Assembly (NCBI GenBank): GCA_020629415.1
Contig: JAHDDL010000019.1
Location: forward strand, 11,601-75,600
Length of the DNA stretch: 64,000 nt
Direction: 5' to 3'
Source of the DNA: Maribacter sp.
Lineage (GTDB): Bacteria; Bacteroidota; Bacteroidia; Flavobacteriales; Flavobacteriaceae
Made by a program: the position numbers and the translations under genes. Below the pieces are notes generated by a model. The model was given only the letters and a program-made list of their open reading frames with translations, did no database searches and was not told where the DNA came from. Below, in pieces: positions 28,450 through 38,164 of the stretch; position 1 is the stretch's first letter, and every line of letters begins with the position of its first letter.

Positions 28450-31400
28450 ATGAACTTTAATTTGCTTAAGATCAGCTGCCTTGGCTTATTTTTATTTCTT
28501 TTAATTTCTTGCGGATCTAATGAAAATTCAAATACATTGGAACAGCAACAGGAACCTACGCTATTCACCTTACTAGAACCTGAAGAAACTGGTATCTCTT
28601 TCGTAAACAAGGTTGCCAATTCTAAGGAATTCAACATTTTTAAATATCGTAATTTCTATAACGGTGGCGGTGTTGCCATTGGCGATATCAACAATGATGG
28701 ATTAGCAGATATTTTCTTAACGGGCAATATGGAAGCCAACAAGTTATTTCTTAACAAAGGCGAAATGAAATTTGAAGATATTTCAGAATCTGCCGGAATA
28801 ATGGGAAACAAGCCATGGTCTACCGGTGTAGTTATGGCAGATATTAATAATGACGGATTTCTTGATATCTATGTGAGCAATGCCGGTAACATGGAAGGCA
28901 ACAACCATGACAATGACCTTTACATTAATAACGGTGATGGTACTTTTACCGAAAAAGCCCATGAATACAATCTAGCAGAAACAGGTTTTTCAACACACGC
29001 CTCTTTCTTCGATTATGATAAAGACGGAGATTTGGATGCTTACATTCTAAATAATAGCAACATACCTGTTAGCAGCCTTGGCTACGCAGAACAGCGAGAG
29101 GTTAGAGCTCAAGATTGGGAAGGCGTACCTAAGATTTTTAGAGGTGTTGGTGATATGCTGTTAAGAAACGATAATGGCAAATTTGTTGATGTTAGTGAAG
29201 ATGCCGGTATTTACGGTAGCCTTATTGGCTTTGGCCTAGGTGTCATGGTGGTTGACATCAACAATGACCTGTACCCTGACATTTACGTTTCCAACGATTT
29301 TTATGAAAGAGATTATTTATACATCAACAACCAAGACGGCACTTTTAGAGAAGAGGTTCAAAAATGGACAAATCACTTAAGTTTATCCGCTATGGGGGTT
29401 GATATGGCAGATATTAATAATGACGGACTTACAGATATTTTCATAACAGATATGCTACCTGAACCGGATCAGCGTGTAAAATCTGTTATGGAATTTGAAG
29501 GTTATAACATATTTAAACTTAAACAGAGTAAAGATTTTCATCAACAATATATTCAGAATACATTACAGCTTAACAACGGCAATGGTTCTTTTTCTGAAAT
29601 TGCCTATTACAGTGGGGTCGAGGCTACCGACTGGAGTTGGTCAGGACTTTTATTCGATATGGACAATGACGGACTGAAGGATATTTATATAACAAACGGG
29701 ATTAACCATGACCTTACGGATTTAGACTTTGTTGATTTTTTTGCCAACGAAATTATTCAAAAAATGGCATTGACGGGCAGGAAAGAGTCTATTGATTCTA
29801 TTATCAACAAAATGCCAGTTACACCTCTTCCTAACTACGCATATAGAAATAACGGAGATATCACATTCAGCAATTACAATAAACAGTGGGGTTTTGAAAT
29901 ACCTAGCCGTTCAAACGGTTCTGCTTACGGTGACTTAGATAATGATGGCGACTTAGATTTAGTGGTCAACAACGTAAACATGGAGACGTTTGTATATCGC
30001 AACAACTCCGAATCTCAATCACAGAACAATTATATTAAGCTTAAATTCAAAGGCAGTGACGGTAATAGGTTCGGCATTGGTACGGTTGCCCGCCTATATT
30101 ACCCAAATAATATTATTGATCAAACGGTAATGCCGTCCAGAGGTTTTCAGTCTTCAGTAGAATACCCTATGACCATAGGTCTTGGAGACACCAAAACTTT
30201 AGACTCAATTCGTATTATTTGGCCTAATGATGCCACTACTAAATTAATCAATGTAAAAGCCAATCAGACCATTACATTTAAACAAGAAGATGCTACAGCG
30301 ATTTTTAAAATAAACAAAACAGAAGCCCCTACCCTTTTAAAATCAATAGACAATAACACTTTCTTGGCACATAAAGAAAATAACTATATGGATTTTGACA
30401 ATGAAGGTCTAATTTCAAAATCGTTGGCAGAAGAAGGTCCCGGCCTAGCGGTGGGTGATGTAAATGGAGACGGTAATGAAGATATTTATATTGGTGGTGC
30501 CAAAAATCAAGCAGGTGCACTATATCTTCATAACGGCAATGGATCACTTTCCAAACCTATTATAAAATATTTTGAAACCGAAGCACCATTGGAGGATACC
30601 ACTGCTTCCTTTTTTGATTCGGATAATGATGGCGATGTAGACCTTATGGTAGGTACCGGTGGCAACGAACTGGGCATGCAAGGATCTTACGGGATTCGTT
30701 TATACATAAATGATGGCAAAGGCAATTTCTCGCTAAACACAAAAAAATTACCGAGCATCAATAAAAATGTTGCCGTTATTGCTCCTTCAGATTTTGATGC
30801 CGATGGTGATATCGATGTTTTTATAGGATCAAGAAGTGTTGTGGGCACGTATGGAGTAAACCCTGACCACTTATTTCTTTTAAACAATGGTGATGGCACC
30901 TTCACGGATATTACCGAACGTTCTGCATATGACCTTAAGGATGCAGGAATGATTACCGATGCCAAATGGCTAGATATGGATGGTGACGGTAAAGATGACC
31001 TAGTAACCGTTTCTGATTGGGGAAGTCCAAAAATCTATAAAAATTCCGGTAGAAGACTGAGCGATTCTAAAAGTTCCCTAGATAGCCTAAGTGGTTGGTG
31101 GGGCGCAGTGGAAGGATATGACCTTGATAACGATGGTGATAAAGATTTAATTTTAGGTAACACCGGTAGCAATATTCATTACAAACCCGAACCCGAGCAA
31201 CCCATGAAAATGTGGGTGAACGATTTTGACAATGACGGAACCATTGAACAGATTACCACGCAAAATTATGATGGCGGCGATTATCCTCTTCATCAAAAAA
31301 AGGAATTAACTACTCAAATATTAGCGCTTAAGAAAAAGAACATTAAAGCTTCTGAATATGCTACAAAAACCATTCAAGAGCTATTCCCTAAAAATATTAT

Positions 31401-31806
31401 TGACAATACCATCTTAAAAGAAGCAAGTATTGCCGAAACCGTAATTGCGATCAACGACGGCAATGGTAATTTCACCATTAAAATTTTGCCTCCGCAAGTT
31501 CAATTTTCCTGCATCTGTGGCATTCAATGTTTAGACATCAATAAAGACGGAAACCTTGATCTTATAATGGCGGGCAATAATTTTGAGTTCAAACCTCAAT
31601 ATTCCAGACTAGATGCCAACTACGGCAACGTTCTTTTGGGTGATGGAAAACTTAATTTTGAATGGCAAAACTATACTGATAGCGGTTTCTTTATAAGAAA
31701 TGAAGTAAAACAACTACAGACAGTTAAAGACAAAAAAGGAAGTGAGTTTATTATCGCCGCTATCAACAATGACACTCCAAAACTGTATCTATTAAATGAA
31801 GAATAA
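28450..31806 (+). CDS. VCBS/FG-GAP repeat lipoprotein with ASPIC/UnbV domain (paralogue 1)
   Basis: 1118 residues from ATG 28450; an in-frame GTG at 28426 is less likely because ATG gives a clean lipoprotein signal (LGLFLFLLISCGSN, C21). Many FG-GAP/VCBS repeats with calcium-loop motifs of type DINNDGLADI, DYDKDGDLD and DLDNDGDLD form an extracellular beta propeller. In the middle lies an ASPIC/UnbV segment (IGLGDTKTLDSIRIIWPNDA, about residue 580). A second propeller follows. Function is unproven in the family; surface binding is likely. It is the first of two tandem paralogues and overlaps the second by 11 bases. Confidence 0.9.
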   Translation: MNFNLLKISCLGLFLFLLISCGSNENSNTLEQQQEPTLFTLLEPEETGISFVNKVANSKEFNIFKYRNFYNGGGVAIGDINNDGLADIFLTGNMEANKLFLNKGEMKFEDISESAGIMGNKPWSTGVVMADINNDGFLDIYVSNAGNMEGNNHDNDLYINNGDGTFTEKAHEYNLAETGFSTHASFFDYDKDGDLDAYILNNSNIPVSSLGYAEQREVRAQDWEGVPKIFRGVGDMLLRNDNGKFVDVSEDAGIYGSLIGFGLGVMVVDINNDLYPDIYVSNDFYERDYLYINNQDGTFREEVQKWTNHLSLSAMGVDMADINNDGLTDIFITDMLPEPDQRVKSVMEFEGYNIFKLKQSKDFHQQYIQNTLQLNNGNGSFSEIAYYSGVEATDWSWSGLLFDMDNDGLKDIYITNGINHDLTDLDFVDFFANEIIQKMALTGRKESIDSIINKMPVTPLPNYAYRNNGDITFSNYNKQWGFEIPSRSNGSAYGDLDNDGDLDLVVNNVNMETFVYRNNSESQSQNNYIKLKFKGSDGNRFGIGTVARLYYPNNIIDQTVMPSRGFQSSVEYPMTIGLGDTKTLDSIRIIWPNDATTKLINVKANQTITFKQEDATAIFKINKTEAPTLLKSIDNNTFLAHKENNYMDFDNEGLISKSLAEEGPGLAVGDVNGDGNEDIYIGGAKNQAGALYLHNGNGSLSKPIIKYFETEAPLEDTTASFFDSDNDGDVDLMVGTGGNELGMQGSYGIRLYINDGKGNFSLNTKKLPSINKNVAVIAPSDFDADGDIDVFIGSRSVVGTYGVNPDHLFLLNNGDGTFTDITERSAYDLKDAGMITDAKWLDMDGDGKDDLVTVSDWGSPKIYKNSGRRLSDSKSSLDSLSGWWGAVEGYDLDNDGDKDLILGNTGSNIHYKPEPEQPMKMWVNDFDNDGTIEQITTQNYDGGDYPLHQKKELTTQILALKKKNIKASEYATKTIQELFPKNIIDNTILKEASIAETVIAINDGNGNFTIKILPPQVQFSCICGIQCLDINKDGNLDLIMAGNNFEFKPQYSRLDANYGNVLLGDGKLNFEWQNYTDSGFFIRNEVKQLQTVKDKKGSEFIIAAINNDTPKLYLLNEE

Positions 31807-34800
31807 TTTACTGTACATATGTGTATTGGTTTTTGCCATTGGTTGTAAACAAAATTCAGGAAAACTATTTGTAAAGCACGCTGCCGAAGATACGGGTATC
31901 GCCTTTGAAAATACCCTTACCGAAACAAAAGACCTAAGTATTTTAGACTACCTGTATTTTTACAATGGTGGCGGTGTTGCCATTGGCGACATAAACAATG
32001 ATAGTTTACCGGACATCTACTTTTCCGGAAATCAGGTAAAGAATAAATTATATCTGAACAAAGGCAATTTACAATTTGAAGATATTACGGAAACAGCAGG
32101 TGTCGCTGGTGGTAGCTCTTGGAATACGGGTACTATAATGGGCGATGTAAATGGTGACGGACTTCTGGATATTTACGTGTGTGCCGTTGTAGGGCTAAAC
32201 GGTTTTAATGGACACAATGAGCTTTTTATAAACCAAGGCGATGCAACTTTTAAAGAGAGTGCCTCAGATTATGGTTTAGATTTTGAATCTTACAGCTCGT
32301 CAGCCGCATTTTTAGACTATGATTTGGATGGAGATTTAGATATGTACCTTCTTAATCATGCCATTCACACCCAAGATTCTTATGGCAACGCTCAAATTAG
32401 ACATAACCGTGTTTATGAAACTGGCGACAAAATGCTACGTAATGACAATGGTAAATTTGTAGATGTAAGCGAAGAAGCCGGTATTTATGGTGGAGTAAAC
32501 GGATACGGATTAGGAATAGCCGTTTCCGATTTTAATCAGGATGGCTACCCGGACATTTATATTGGCAATGATTTTCATGAAGATGATTATTATTACTTAA
32601 ATAATGGAGACGGTACTTTTAAAGAGAGTCTAAAAGATGCTTTTGGACACACTAGCCGTTTTTCTATGGGTAGCGATGTTGCGGACATAAACCATGATGG
32701 CCTGCCCGATCTAATTTCTTTGGATATGTTGAGCAGAGATGAAATTGTCTTAAAATCATCTGAAGGTGATGATGACATACAAATTCAAAAAATGAAGACC
32801 GAGACGTTCGGCTACCACAATCAGTACACTAGAAATATGCTATTTGTGAACCAACCAAACGGTAAGTTCATAGAAACTGCCCTACAAAGCGGTGTAGCGG
32901 CTACAGATTGGAGTTGGAGCGCCCTTTTTAGTGACTTTGATCAAGATGGAGAGCAAGACCTATACATTAGCAACGGTATACCTAAGCGTCCTAATGATCT
33001 TGATTACATCAATTATATATCCAACGAAATTATTCGGTCAAAAATCAACAATACAAACTTAGTAGATCAAAAAGCACTAAAAATGATGCCATCGGGTTTT
33101 ATTGGCAATATGATTTTTAAAGGGGCTAAAGACCTTCAGTTTATTGATGAATCTAAATCATGGATTGCACAAGACACCATTATTTCCGGGGCAACAGCTT
33201 ATAGCGATTTGGATAATGATGGTGATTTGGATTTAGTGACCAACAATCTTTATAGCCCTGCAGATATACAGGAAAATACCACGAACAATAAAGCCAATTG
33301 GCTTAAAATTAAATTGGATTATCATAGCAAAAACAAATTTGGTATTGGTACTAAAGTTTTCTCATACGCCAACGGAATTCAACAGTTTAAAGAAATGTAT
33401 ACCGTTCGCGGATTTCAGGCATCTTCTGAACCCGTAATACACTTTGGTTATGATGGACTTAAAAATATTGATTCCCTTAAAATAATATGGCCAGATAAAA
33501 GCATACAGGTAATCAAAAATATTGCGACAAACCAAACGCTTTATTTAAGTCCTGAAAACACAGATACTTTTAATTATAGTTCGCTCAAAAAGAACGGAAA
33601 TATTCTGTTCAAAAAAACAATGAACAATCTAGGCGTTAATTATGTTCACAAAGAAGATGCCTACAGCGATTATTTACGTCAAAAACTGATACCCTACCAA
33701 ATGTCCGATAGAGGTCCTGCAGTAAGTATTGGAGATTTAAACGGTGATGGAAAAGACGACATATTCTTTGGTGGAGCTAAATACATTCCGTCACAAATCT
33801 ACGTTCAAGGCGATTCTACATTTTACTCGAAAAATTATCAAGAAATCAAAAAAGATAGTATCAAGGAAGACATTGCCTCTATTATTGGTGACTTTAATTT
33901 AGACGGTAAAAATGATCTTATAGTAGGTACTGGTGGCGCAGATTTTTTCAATGAAATGAAACCGCTAACTAATTCTTACTACGTTTCAAATGATTCTGTT
34001 TTAACCAAAAAAGAATTTCCAGAGTTATTCGAGAATGCATCGGTTATTTTAAAACTGGATTACGACCATGATGATGATTTGGATATTATAATTTGCAACC
34101 AGTCCATTAGTGCAGATTACGGTAACAAACCCAACACCTATCTTTTGAACAATGAAAAAGGTAATTTTAAAGTAGCATCAAACACCTTTAAAAACTTAGG
34201 AATGGTTACCGACGCCATCGTTACCGATTTTAATAATGACGGATGGGAAGATGTATTATTCGTAGGCGAATGGATGTCACCAAAATTCTTTCAAAATAAT
34301 GAAGGAAAATTTACAGAAATACTTCCTTTAGAAAACAAGAAAACAAACGGTTTATGGCAAGCGGTCACTAGTTTTGACATAGATGGTGATGGTGACCAAG
34401 ACTATCTGTTGGGCAATTGGGGGCTTAACACTAAACTTAAGGCAACACAAGACCACCCCATGAAAATGTTTTATGGCGACCTTGACAAGAACGGAGCTAC
34501 AGAAACTATTGTCAGCACTTACAAGGACGGCAACGATTATCCCATAGATGGGCTAAAGGAACTATCTAGCCAATTGGTATCGCTTCGCAAAAAATTCAAC
34601 ACCTATAAATCTTTTGCAGGTAAACCAATAAAAGCTATTTTAGGCGAAAACATGCTACCAAATGCGGAAGTTCTTGAAGTTCACACCTTAAATTCCGGCT
34701 ATTTACAAAACAACGATGGCAAGTTTACTTTTGTACCATTTAGCTATGAATTACAGTTAGCGCCTATTATGGCCTTCTTGGAATTTGACTTTAACGGAGA

Positions 34801-35047
34801 TCATAGGACTGAAGTTTTAGCTGCAGGAAATTACTTTGGCGTAAAGCCATATCACGGTCGTTTTGATTCATTCCCTGGGGCATTGATTAGTACCGGCAAC
34901 AATATTACCTTAGCGAACAAAATAGGACTAGACTTAACAGGCAAATCGATCCGTAGCATGAATATCTTAAACGTGCGCAAAAACAAATACATCTTGCTCA
35001 CTTTCAATAATGAAGCTGCAGAAATCTATAGCATCCTCAAACCATAG
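31796..35047 (+). CDS. VCBS/FG-GAP repeat lipoprotein with ASPIC/UnbV domain (paralogue 2)
   Basis: 1083 residues with a lipoprotein signal (YICVLVFAIGCKQN, C17). The same layout as its upstream neighbour: propeller repeats (DINNDSLPDIYF, DYDLDGDLDMY), ASPIC/UnbV segment (DSLKIIWPDKSIQVIKNIA), then a second set of repeats. Shared stretches such as NDNGKFVDVSEEAGIYGG and GVAATDWSWSALFSDFDQDG show that the two genes arose by duplication. The ATG lies inside the end of the previous gene, so translation is probably coupled. Confidence 0.9.
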   Translation: MKNNLLYICVLVFAIGCKQNSGKLFVKHAAEDTGIAFENTLTETKDLSILDYLYFYNGGGVAIGDINNDSLPDIYFSGNQVKNKLYLNKGNLQFEDITETAGVAGGSSWNTGTIMGDVNGDGLLDIYVCAVVGLNGFNGHNELFINQGDATFKESASDYGLDFESYSSSAAFLDYDLDGDLDMYLLNHAIHTQDSYGNAQIRHNRVYETGDKMLRNDNGKFVDVSEEAGIYGGVNGYGLGIAVSDFNQDGYPDIYIGNDFHEDDYYYLNNGDGTFKESLKDAFGHTSRFSMGSDVADINHDGLPDLISLDMLSRDEIVLKSSEGDDDIQIQKMKTETFGYHNQYTRNMLFVNQPNGKFIETALQSGVAATDWSWSALFSDFDQDGEQDLYISNGIPKRPNDLDYINYISNEIIRSKINNTNLVDQKALKMMPSGFIGNMIFKGAKDLQFIDESKSWIAQDTIISGATAYSDLDNDGDLDLVTNNLYSPADIQENTTNNKANWLKIKLDYHSKNKFGIGTKVFSYANGIQQFKEMYTVRGFQASSEPVIHFGYDGLKNIDSLKIIWPDKSIQVIKNIATNQTLYLSPENTDTFNYSSLKKNGNILFKKTMNNLGVNYVHKEDAYSDYLRQKLIPYQMSDRGPAVSIGDLNGDGKDDIFFGGAKYIPSQIYVQGDSTFYSKNYQEIKKDSIKEDIASIIGDFNLDGKNDLIVGTGGADFFNEMKPLTNSYYVSNDSVLTKKEFPELFENASVILKLDYDHDDDLDIIICNQSISADYGNKPNTYLLNNEKGNFKVASNTFKNLGMVTDAIVTDFNNDGWEDVLFVGEWMSPKFFQNNEGKFTEILPLENKKTNGLWQAVTSFDIDGDGDQDYLLGNWGLNTKLKATQDHPMKMFYGDLDKNGATETIVSTYKDGNDYPIDGLKELSSQLVSLRKKFNTYKSFAGKPIKAILGENMLPNAEVLEVHTLNSGYLQNNDGKFTFVPFSYELQLAPIMAFLEFDFNGDHRTEVLAAGNYFGVKPYHGRFDSFPGALISTGNNITLANKIGLDLTGKSIRSMNILNVRKNKYILLTFNNEAAEIYSILKP

Positions 35048-35051
35048 TATA

Positions 35052-36383
35052 ATGAAGAAGTTTTTATTAATCATAATTGCAGGTGTTTTACTTGCAAATT
35101 GTACGGAAAAGAAAAAAGAACCTATAGTAGTAACTCCCGATCAGTTACATAATTCTATAGACCATGTCATAGATATCATGATCCATGATATTTTCTCACC
35201 GCCCGTAGCCAGTAGAATTTTCGCTTATCCTAATATTGCGGCTTATGAAATTGTAGCTCAGGTAAATCCTAAATACACCAGTCTGTCAGGTCAATTAAAA
35301 GGTCTTACGCCAATACCGACCATAGATACGGTTTCTAATATCAACCCACAATTATCTGCATTGATAGCACACATGAACATTAGCAGACAGCTAATTTTCT
35401 CCGAAGATAAATTCGATGTTCTACAGGATAGTTTATTCACCCAATGGAAAACTATAAACGAACCTGAGTTTGAAGCTTCAAAAAACTATGGCATAAAAGT
35501 GGCGGAACACATTAAGGATTGGATGAACAAGGACAATTACAGCCAAACCAGAACCATGCCCAAGTTTACGGTCAATACAGATGACCCCGCAAGATGGCAA
35601 CCTACACCACCTGCATATATGGACGGTATAGAACCCCATTGGAGTAAAATTAGACCATTTGTTATAGACTCGGCATCACAATTTAAACCAATTCCACCAC
35701 CACCATTTTCCTTAGAAAAAGATTCTGATTTCTACAAAGAACTCATAGAAGTATACAATATAAGTAACGACATTACTAAAAGCGGTGATGAATCAGATGA
35801 AGTAGCCATTGCTAAATTTTGGGACTGTAACCCTTATGTCTCCGTAACCAGAGGACACTTAATGTTCGCTACCAAAAAAATTACTCCTGGTGCGCATTGG
35901 ATCGGAATAACAAAAATTGCAAGCAAAAAAGTGAATAATGATTTCGACGATACAGTATTCGCCTATACAAAAACTTCAATGGCAATTGCCGACGGATTCA
36001 TTAGCTGCTGGGACGAAAAATATCGCAGTAACTTAATTAGGCCAGAAACATTGATCAATCAACATATTGACGAGAACTGGAAACCTATTTTACAGACTCC
36101 TCCTTTCCCTGAATATACCAGCGGACATAGTGTAGTTTCAGGTGCTGCCGCTACTGCCCTTACCAATATTTTTGGGGAAAATTTCAGTTTTGAAGACGAT
36201 ACTGAAACACCATATGGTCTACCTATTAGAAAATTCAATTCATTTAACGAAGCTGCGGATGAAGCTGCAATTAGCAGAATGTACGGAGGTATTCATTACC
36301 GCGCCGCCGTTGAAGTAGGTGTTGGCCAAGGTAGAAAAATTGGTGCGCTATTGAATTCTAAAATTAAGATGAAGAACAATTAA
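35052..36383 (+). CDS. Vanadium-dependent haloperoxidase / PAP2-superfamily lipoprotein
   Basis: 443 residues from ATG 35052, four bases after the previous stop. Lipoprotein signal LIIIAGVLLANCTEK with C17. The vanadate/phosphate site of this fold is complete in the C-terminal half: LIRPETLINQ, PPFPEYTSGHS with S357-G358-H359, and SRMYGGIHYRAAVEVG with R409 and H415. Such proteins either oxidise halides with vanadate or act as acid phosphatases. Sequence alone does not separate the two. The gene's place behind two VCBS lipoproteins is a recurring association in Bacteroidota. Confidence 0.88.
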   Translation: MKKFLLIIIAGVLLANCTEKKKEPIVVTPDQLHNSIDHVIDIMIHDIFSPPVASRIFAYPNIAAYEIVAQVNPKYTSLSGQLKGLTPIPTIDTVSNINPQLSALIAHMNISRQLIFSEDKFDVLQDSLFTQWKTINEPEFEASKNYGIKVAEHIKDWMNKDNYSQTRTMPKFTVNTDDPARWQPTPPAYMDGIEPHWSKIRPFVIDSASQFKPIPPPPFSLEKDSDFYKELIEVYNISNDITKSGDESDEVAIAKFWDCNPYVSVTRGHLMFATKKITPGAHWIGITKIASKKVNNDFDDTVFAYTKTSMAIADGFISCWDEKYRSNLIRPETLINQHIDENWKPILQTPPFPEYTSGHSVVSGAAATALTNIFGENFSFEDDTETPYGLPIRKFNSFNEAADEAAISRMYGGIHYRAAVEVGVGQGRKIGALLNSKIKMKNN

Positions 36384-36405
36384 ATTTTACACATAATAAA
36401 CAATA

Positions 36406-37305
36406 ATGAAAAAAGGCATTACCATTATAATAGCGGTCATATTTATTGCATTACTCTGGTATTTTTTCATAAAACCACAGGATTACCAAATAAGAGTTAT
36501 AGCCAAGTCTAACACAGGAACAGTTAATCAAGCATTGAAATCATGGAGTAAAACGCTTCAAGAAGCCTCTATACGTCAAAAAGATGATTTAGCGCATCTA
36601 GAACAAATGATTGTTACCGGTGATTCTACACATATCTATAATTGGAATATTACCCCGATCAATGATTCAACCTCTCAATTAATTATCAATGTTAAGGACA
36701 AGGACCACAGCTTAACGAACAAGCTTTTTATTCCATTTACCGATACCAATTTTGAAAAGGAAGCTCGAAAAACGGTCACGGATTTTATAGAGAATTTAAA
36801 TGCCCACAGAAAAGAATTTAAAGTTACTTTCCTAGGTGAGGACCATTTACCCTCTACGTATTGCGCCTGTGTTGAGCATAAAACTACGCAAAGCAATAAA
36901 GCTTTTGGAATGATGGAGAGCTATCCATATATTAATTCTGTTATCGCCAGTAACGGAATTCAGGTAAATGGCGTACCTTTTATAGAGACTACGGATTGGA
37001 ATATGCAAAATGATAGCATTAGTTTTAACTTCTGCTATCCAATCATTAAAACAGATTCGTTACCATTTATCAAAGACCTTGTTTACAAAGAATTCATAGG
37101 TATGAAATCATTAAAGGCAATTTACAATGGTAATTATATGACTTCTGACAGGGCTTGGTATACATTAGTAGATTATGCGGAAGAAAAGAATATTGCTATA
37201 GAGAAAAAACCGATTGAATTCTTTTTTAACAACCCTAATATGGGCGGAGATGCCTTACGTTGGAAAGCCGAAATATTTATGCCATTAACAGATCAAGATG
37301 AGTAA
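36406..37305 (+). CDS. Membrane-anchored protein with SRPBCC-like part and GyrI-like effector-binding domain
   Basis: 299 residues. An N-terminal helix (KKGITIIIAVIFIALLWYFF) anchors it without a lipobox. Residues about 30-150 resemble an SRPBCC/START-type domain (IRVIAKSNTGTVNQALKSW, YNWNITPINDSTSQL). Residues about 155-295 resemble GyrI/AraC-type effector-binding domains (TYCACVEHKTT, NGVPFIETTDWN, ALRWKAEIFMPL). There is no DNA-binding domain, so it probably binds a small ligand at the membrane. Its ligand is unknown. Confidence 0.7.
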   Translation: MKKGITIIIAVIFIALLWYFFIKPQDYQIRVIAKSNTGTVNQALKSWSKTLQEASIRQKDDLAHLEQMIVTGDSTHIYNWNITPINDSTSQLIINVKDKDHSLTNKLFIPFTDTNFEKEARKTVTDFIENLNAHRKEFKVTFLGEDHLPSTYCACVEHKTTQSNKAFGMMESYPYINSVIASNGIQVNGVPFIETTDWNMQNDSISFNFCYPIIKTDSLPFIKDLVYKEFIGMKSLKAIYNGNYMTSDRAWYTLVDYAEEKNIAIEKKPIEFFFNNPNMGGDALRWKAEIFMPLTDQDE

Positions 37306-38155
37306 AATAATATATTTATCCCTATTAATACTAGCAACACTTACTTCTTGTTCCAATTATGGACAACTAAACGTAATTGCCGATTTACCAGGTAGTCTAT
37401 CAGAAAATTCAGGTTTGGCTACTTATAAAGATTCCACCATATGGGTAATAGAAGATGGCGGTAACAAAGATGATATCTATCAAATTAATTTTAAAGGAGA
37501 AATTCTTAAAAGTTTAGAGGTTAAAAATGGGAAAAACCATGACTGGGAAGACCTTACAAAAGATGCAGCTGGAAATCTTTACATTGCAGATATAGGCAAT
37601 AATGCCAATGACCGCAAAAATTTAACTATTCTAAAGTTACCCAACCCAACCATTGAACCTGGAGACAAAATAGAGGCAGAAAAAATTGAGCTACGTTACC
37701 CTGATCAAAAGGAATTTCCACCAAAGAAAGATGCTTTTTTTTATGATTCCGAAGCAATATTCCATCATGGGAATAAAATCTACATTGTAACCAAGAACAG
37801 GTCAAAATCATTTACTGGAGAAGCACGCATTTACTCCGTTCCAGATACCAAAGGAAACTACGAAGCTTCTTTTATTGGTTCATTTACTCCATGCACAGAC
37901 TGGAAAATTTGTCAAATAACTTCAATTGACATCTCCCCAAAAGGAGATAAGATCATTGCGCTCAGTTATGGAAAGTTATTCATATTTACAGATTTCACTT
38001 GGGATGATTTCACAAAAGGAAATATGCAAGAAATTGACCTTGGCGCCCGCTCCCAATTAGAATCAGTTTGTTTTCTTAATGATGACACCTTACTTATTTC
38101 TGATGAAAAAGCACATGGCGAAGGTGGAAATCTATATACCTATTCTTTAAAATAA
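37298..38155 (+). CDS. Predicted lipoprotein of unknown function, beta-propeller-like
   Basis: 285 residues with a lipoprotein signal (SLLILATLTSCSN, C18). Repeating beta-rich segments such as ENSGLATYKDSTIWVIEDGG, HDWEDLTKDAAGNLYIADIG and EAIFHHGNKIYIVTKNR resemble a propeller or SdiA-regulated-like fold. I do not recognise a catalytic site. It overlaps the preceding gene by eight bases and converges on the phosphoesterase-barrel gene with a nine-base gap. Confidence 0.65.
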   Translation: MSKIIYLSLLILATLTSCSNYGQLNVIADLPGSLSENSGLATYKDSTIWVIEDGGNKDDIYQINFKGEILKSLEVKNGKNHDWEDLTKDAAGNLYIADIGNNANDRKNLTILKLPNPTIEPGDKIEAEKIELRYPDQKEFPPKKDAFFYDSEAIFHHGNKIYIVTKNRSKSFTGEARIYSVPDTKGNYEASFIGSFTPCTDWKICQITSIDISPKGDKIIALSYGKLFIFTDFTWDDFTKGNMQEIDLGARSQLESVCFLNDDTLLISDEKAHGEGGNLYTYSLK

Positions 38156-38164
38156 ACGATTATT

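Noticed and set aside
35010..35051. An upstream start for the haloperoxidase-like gene at 35010
   Set aside because: It would overlap the previous gene and bury the lipoprotein signal that starts at ATG 35052.
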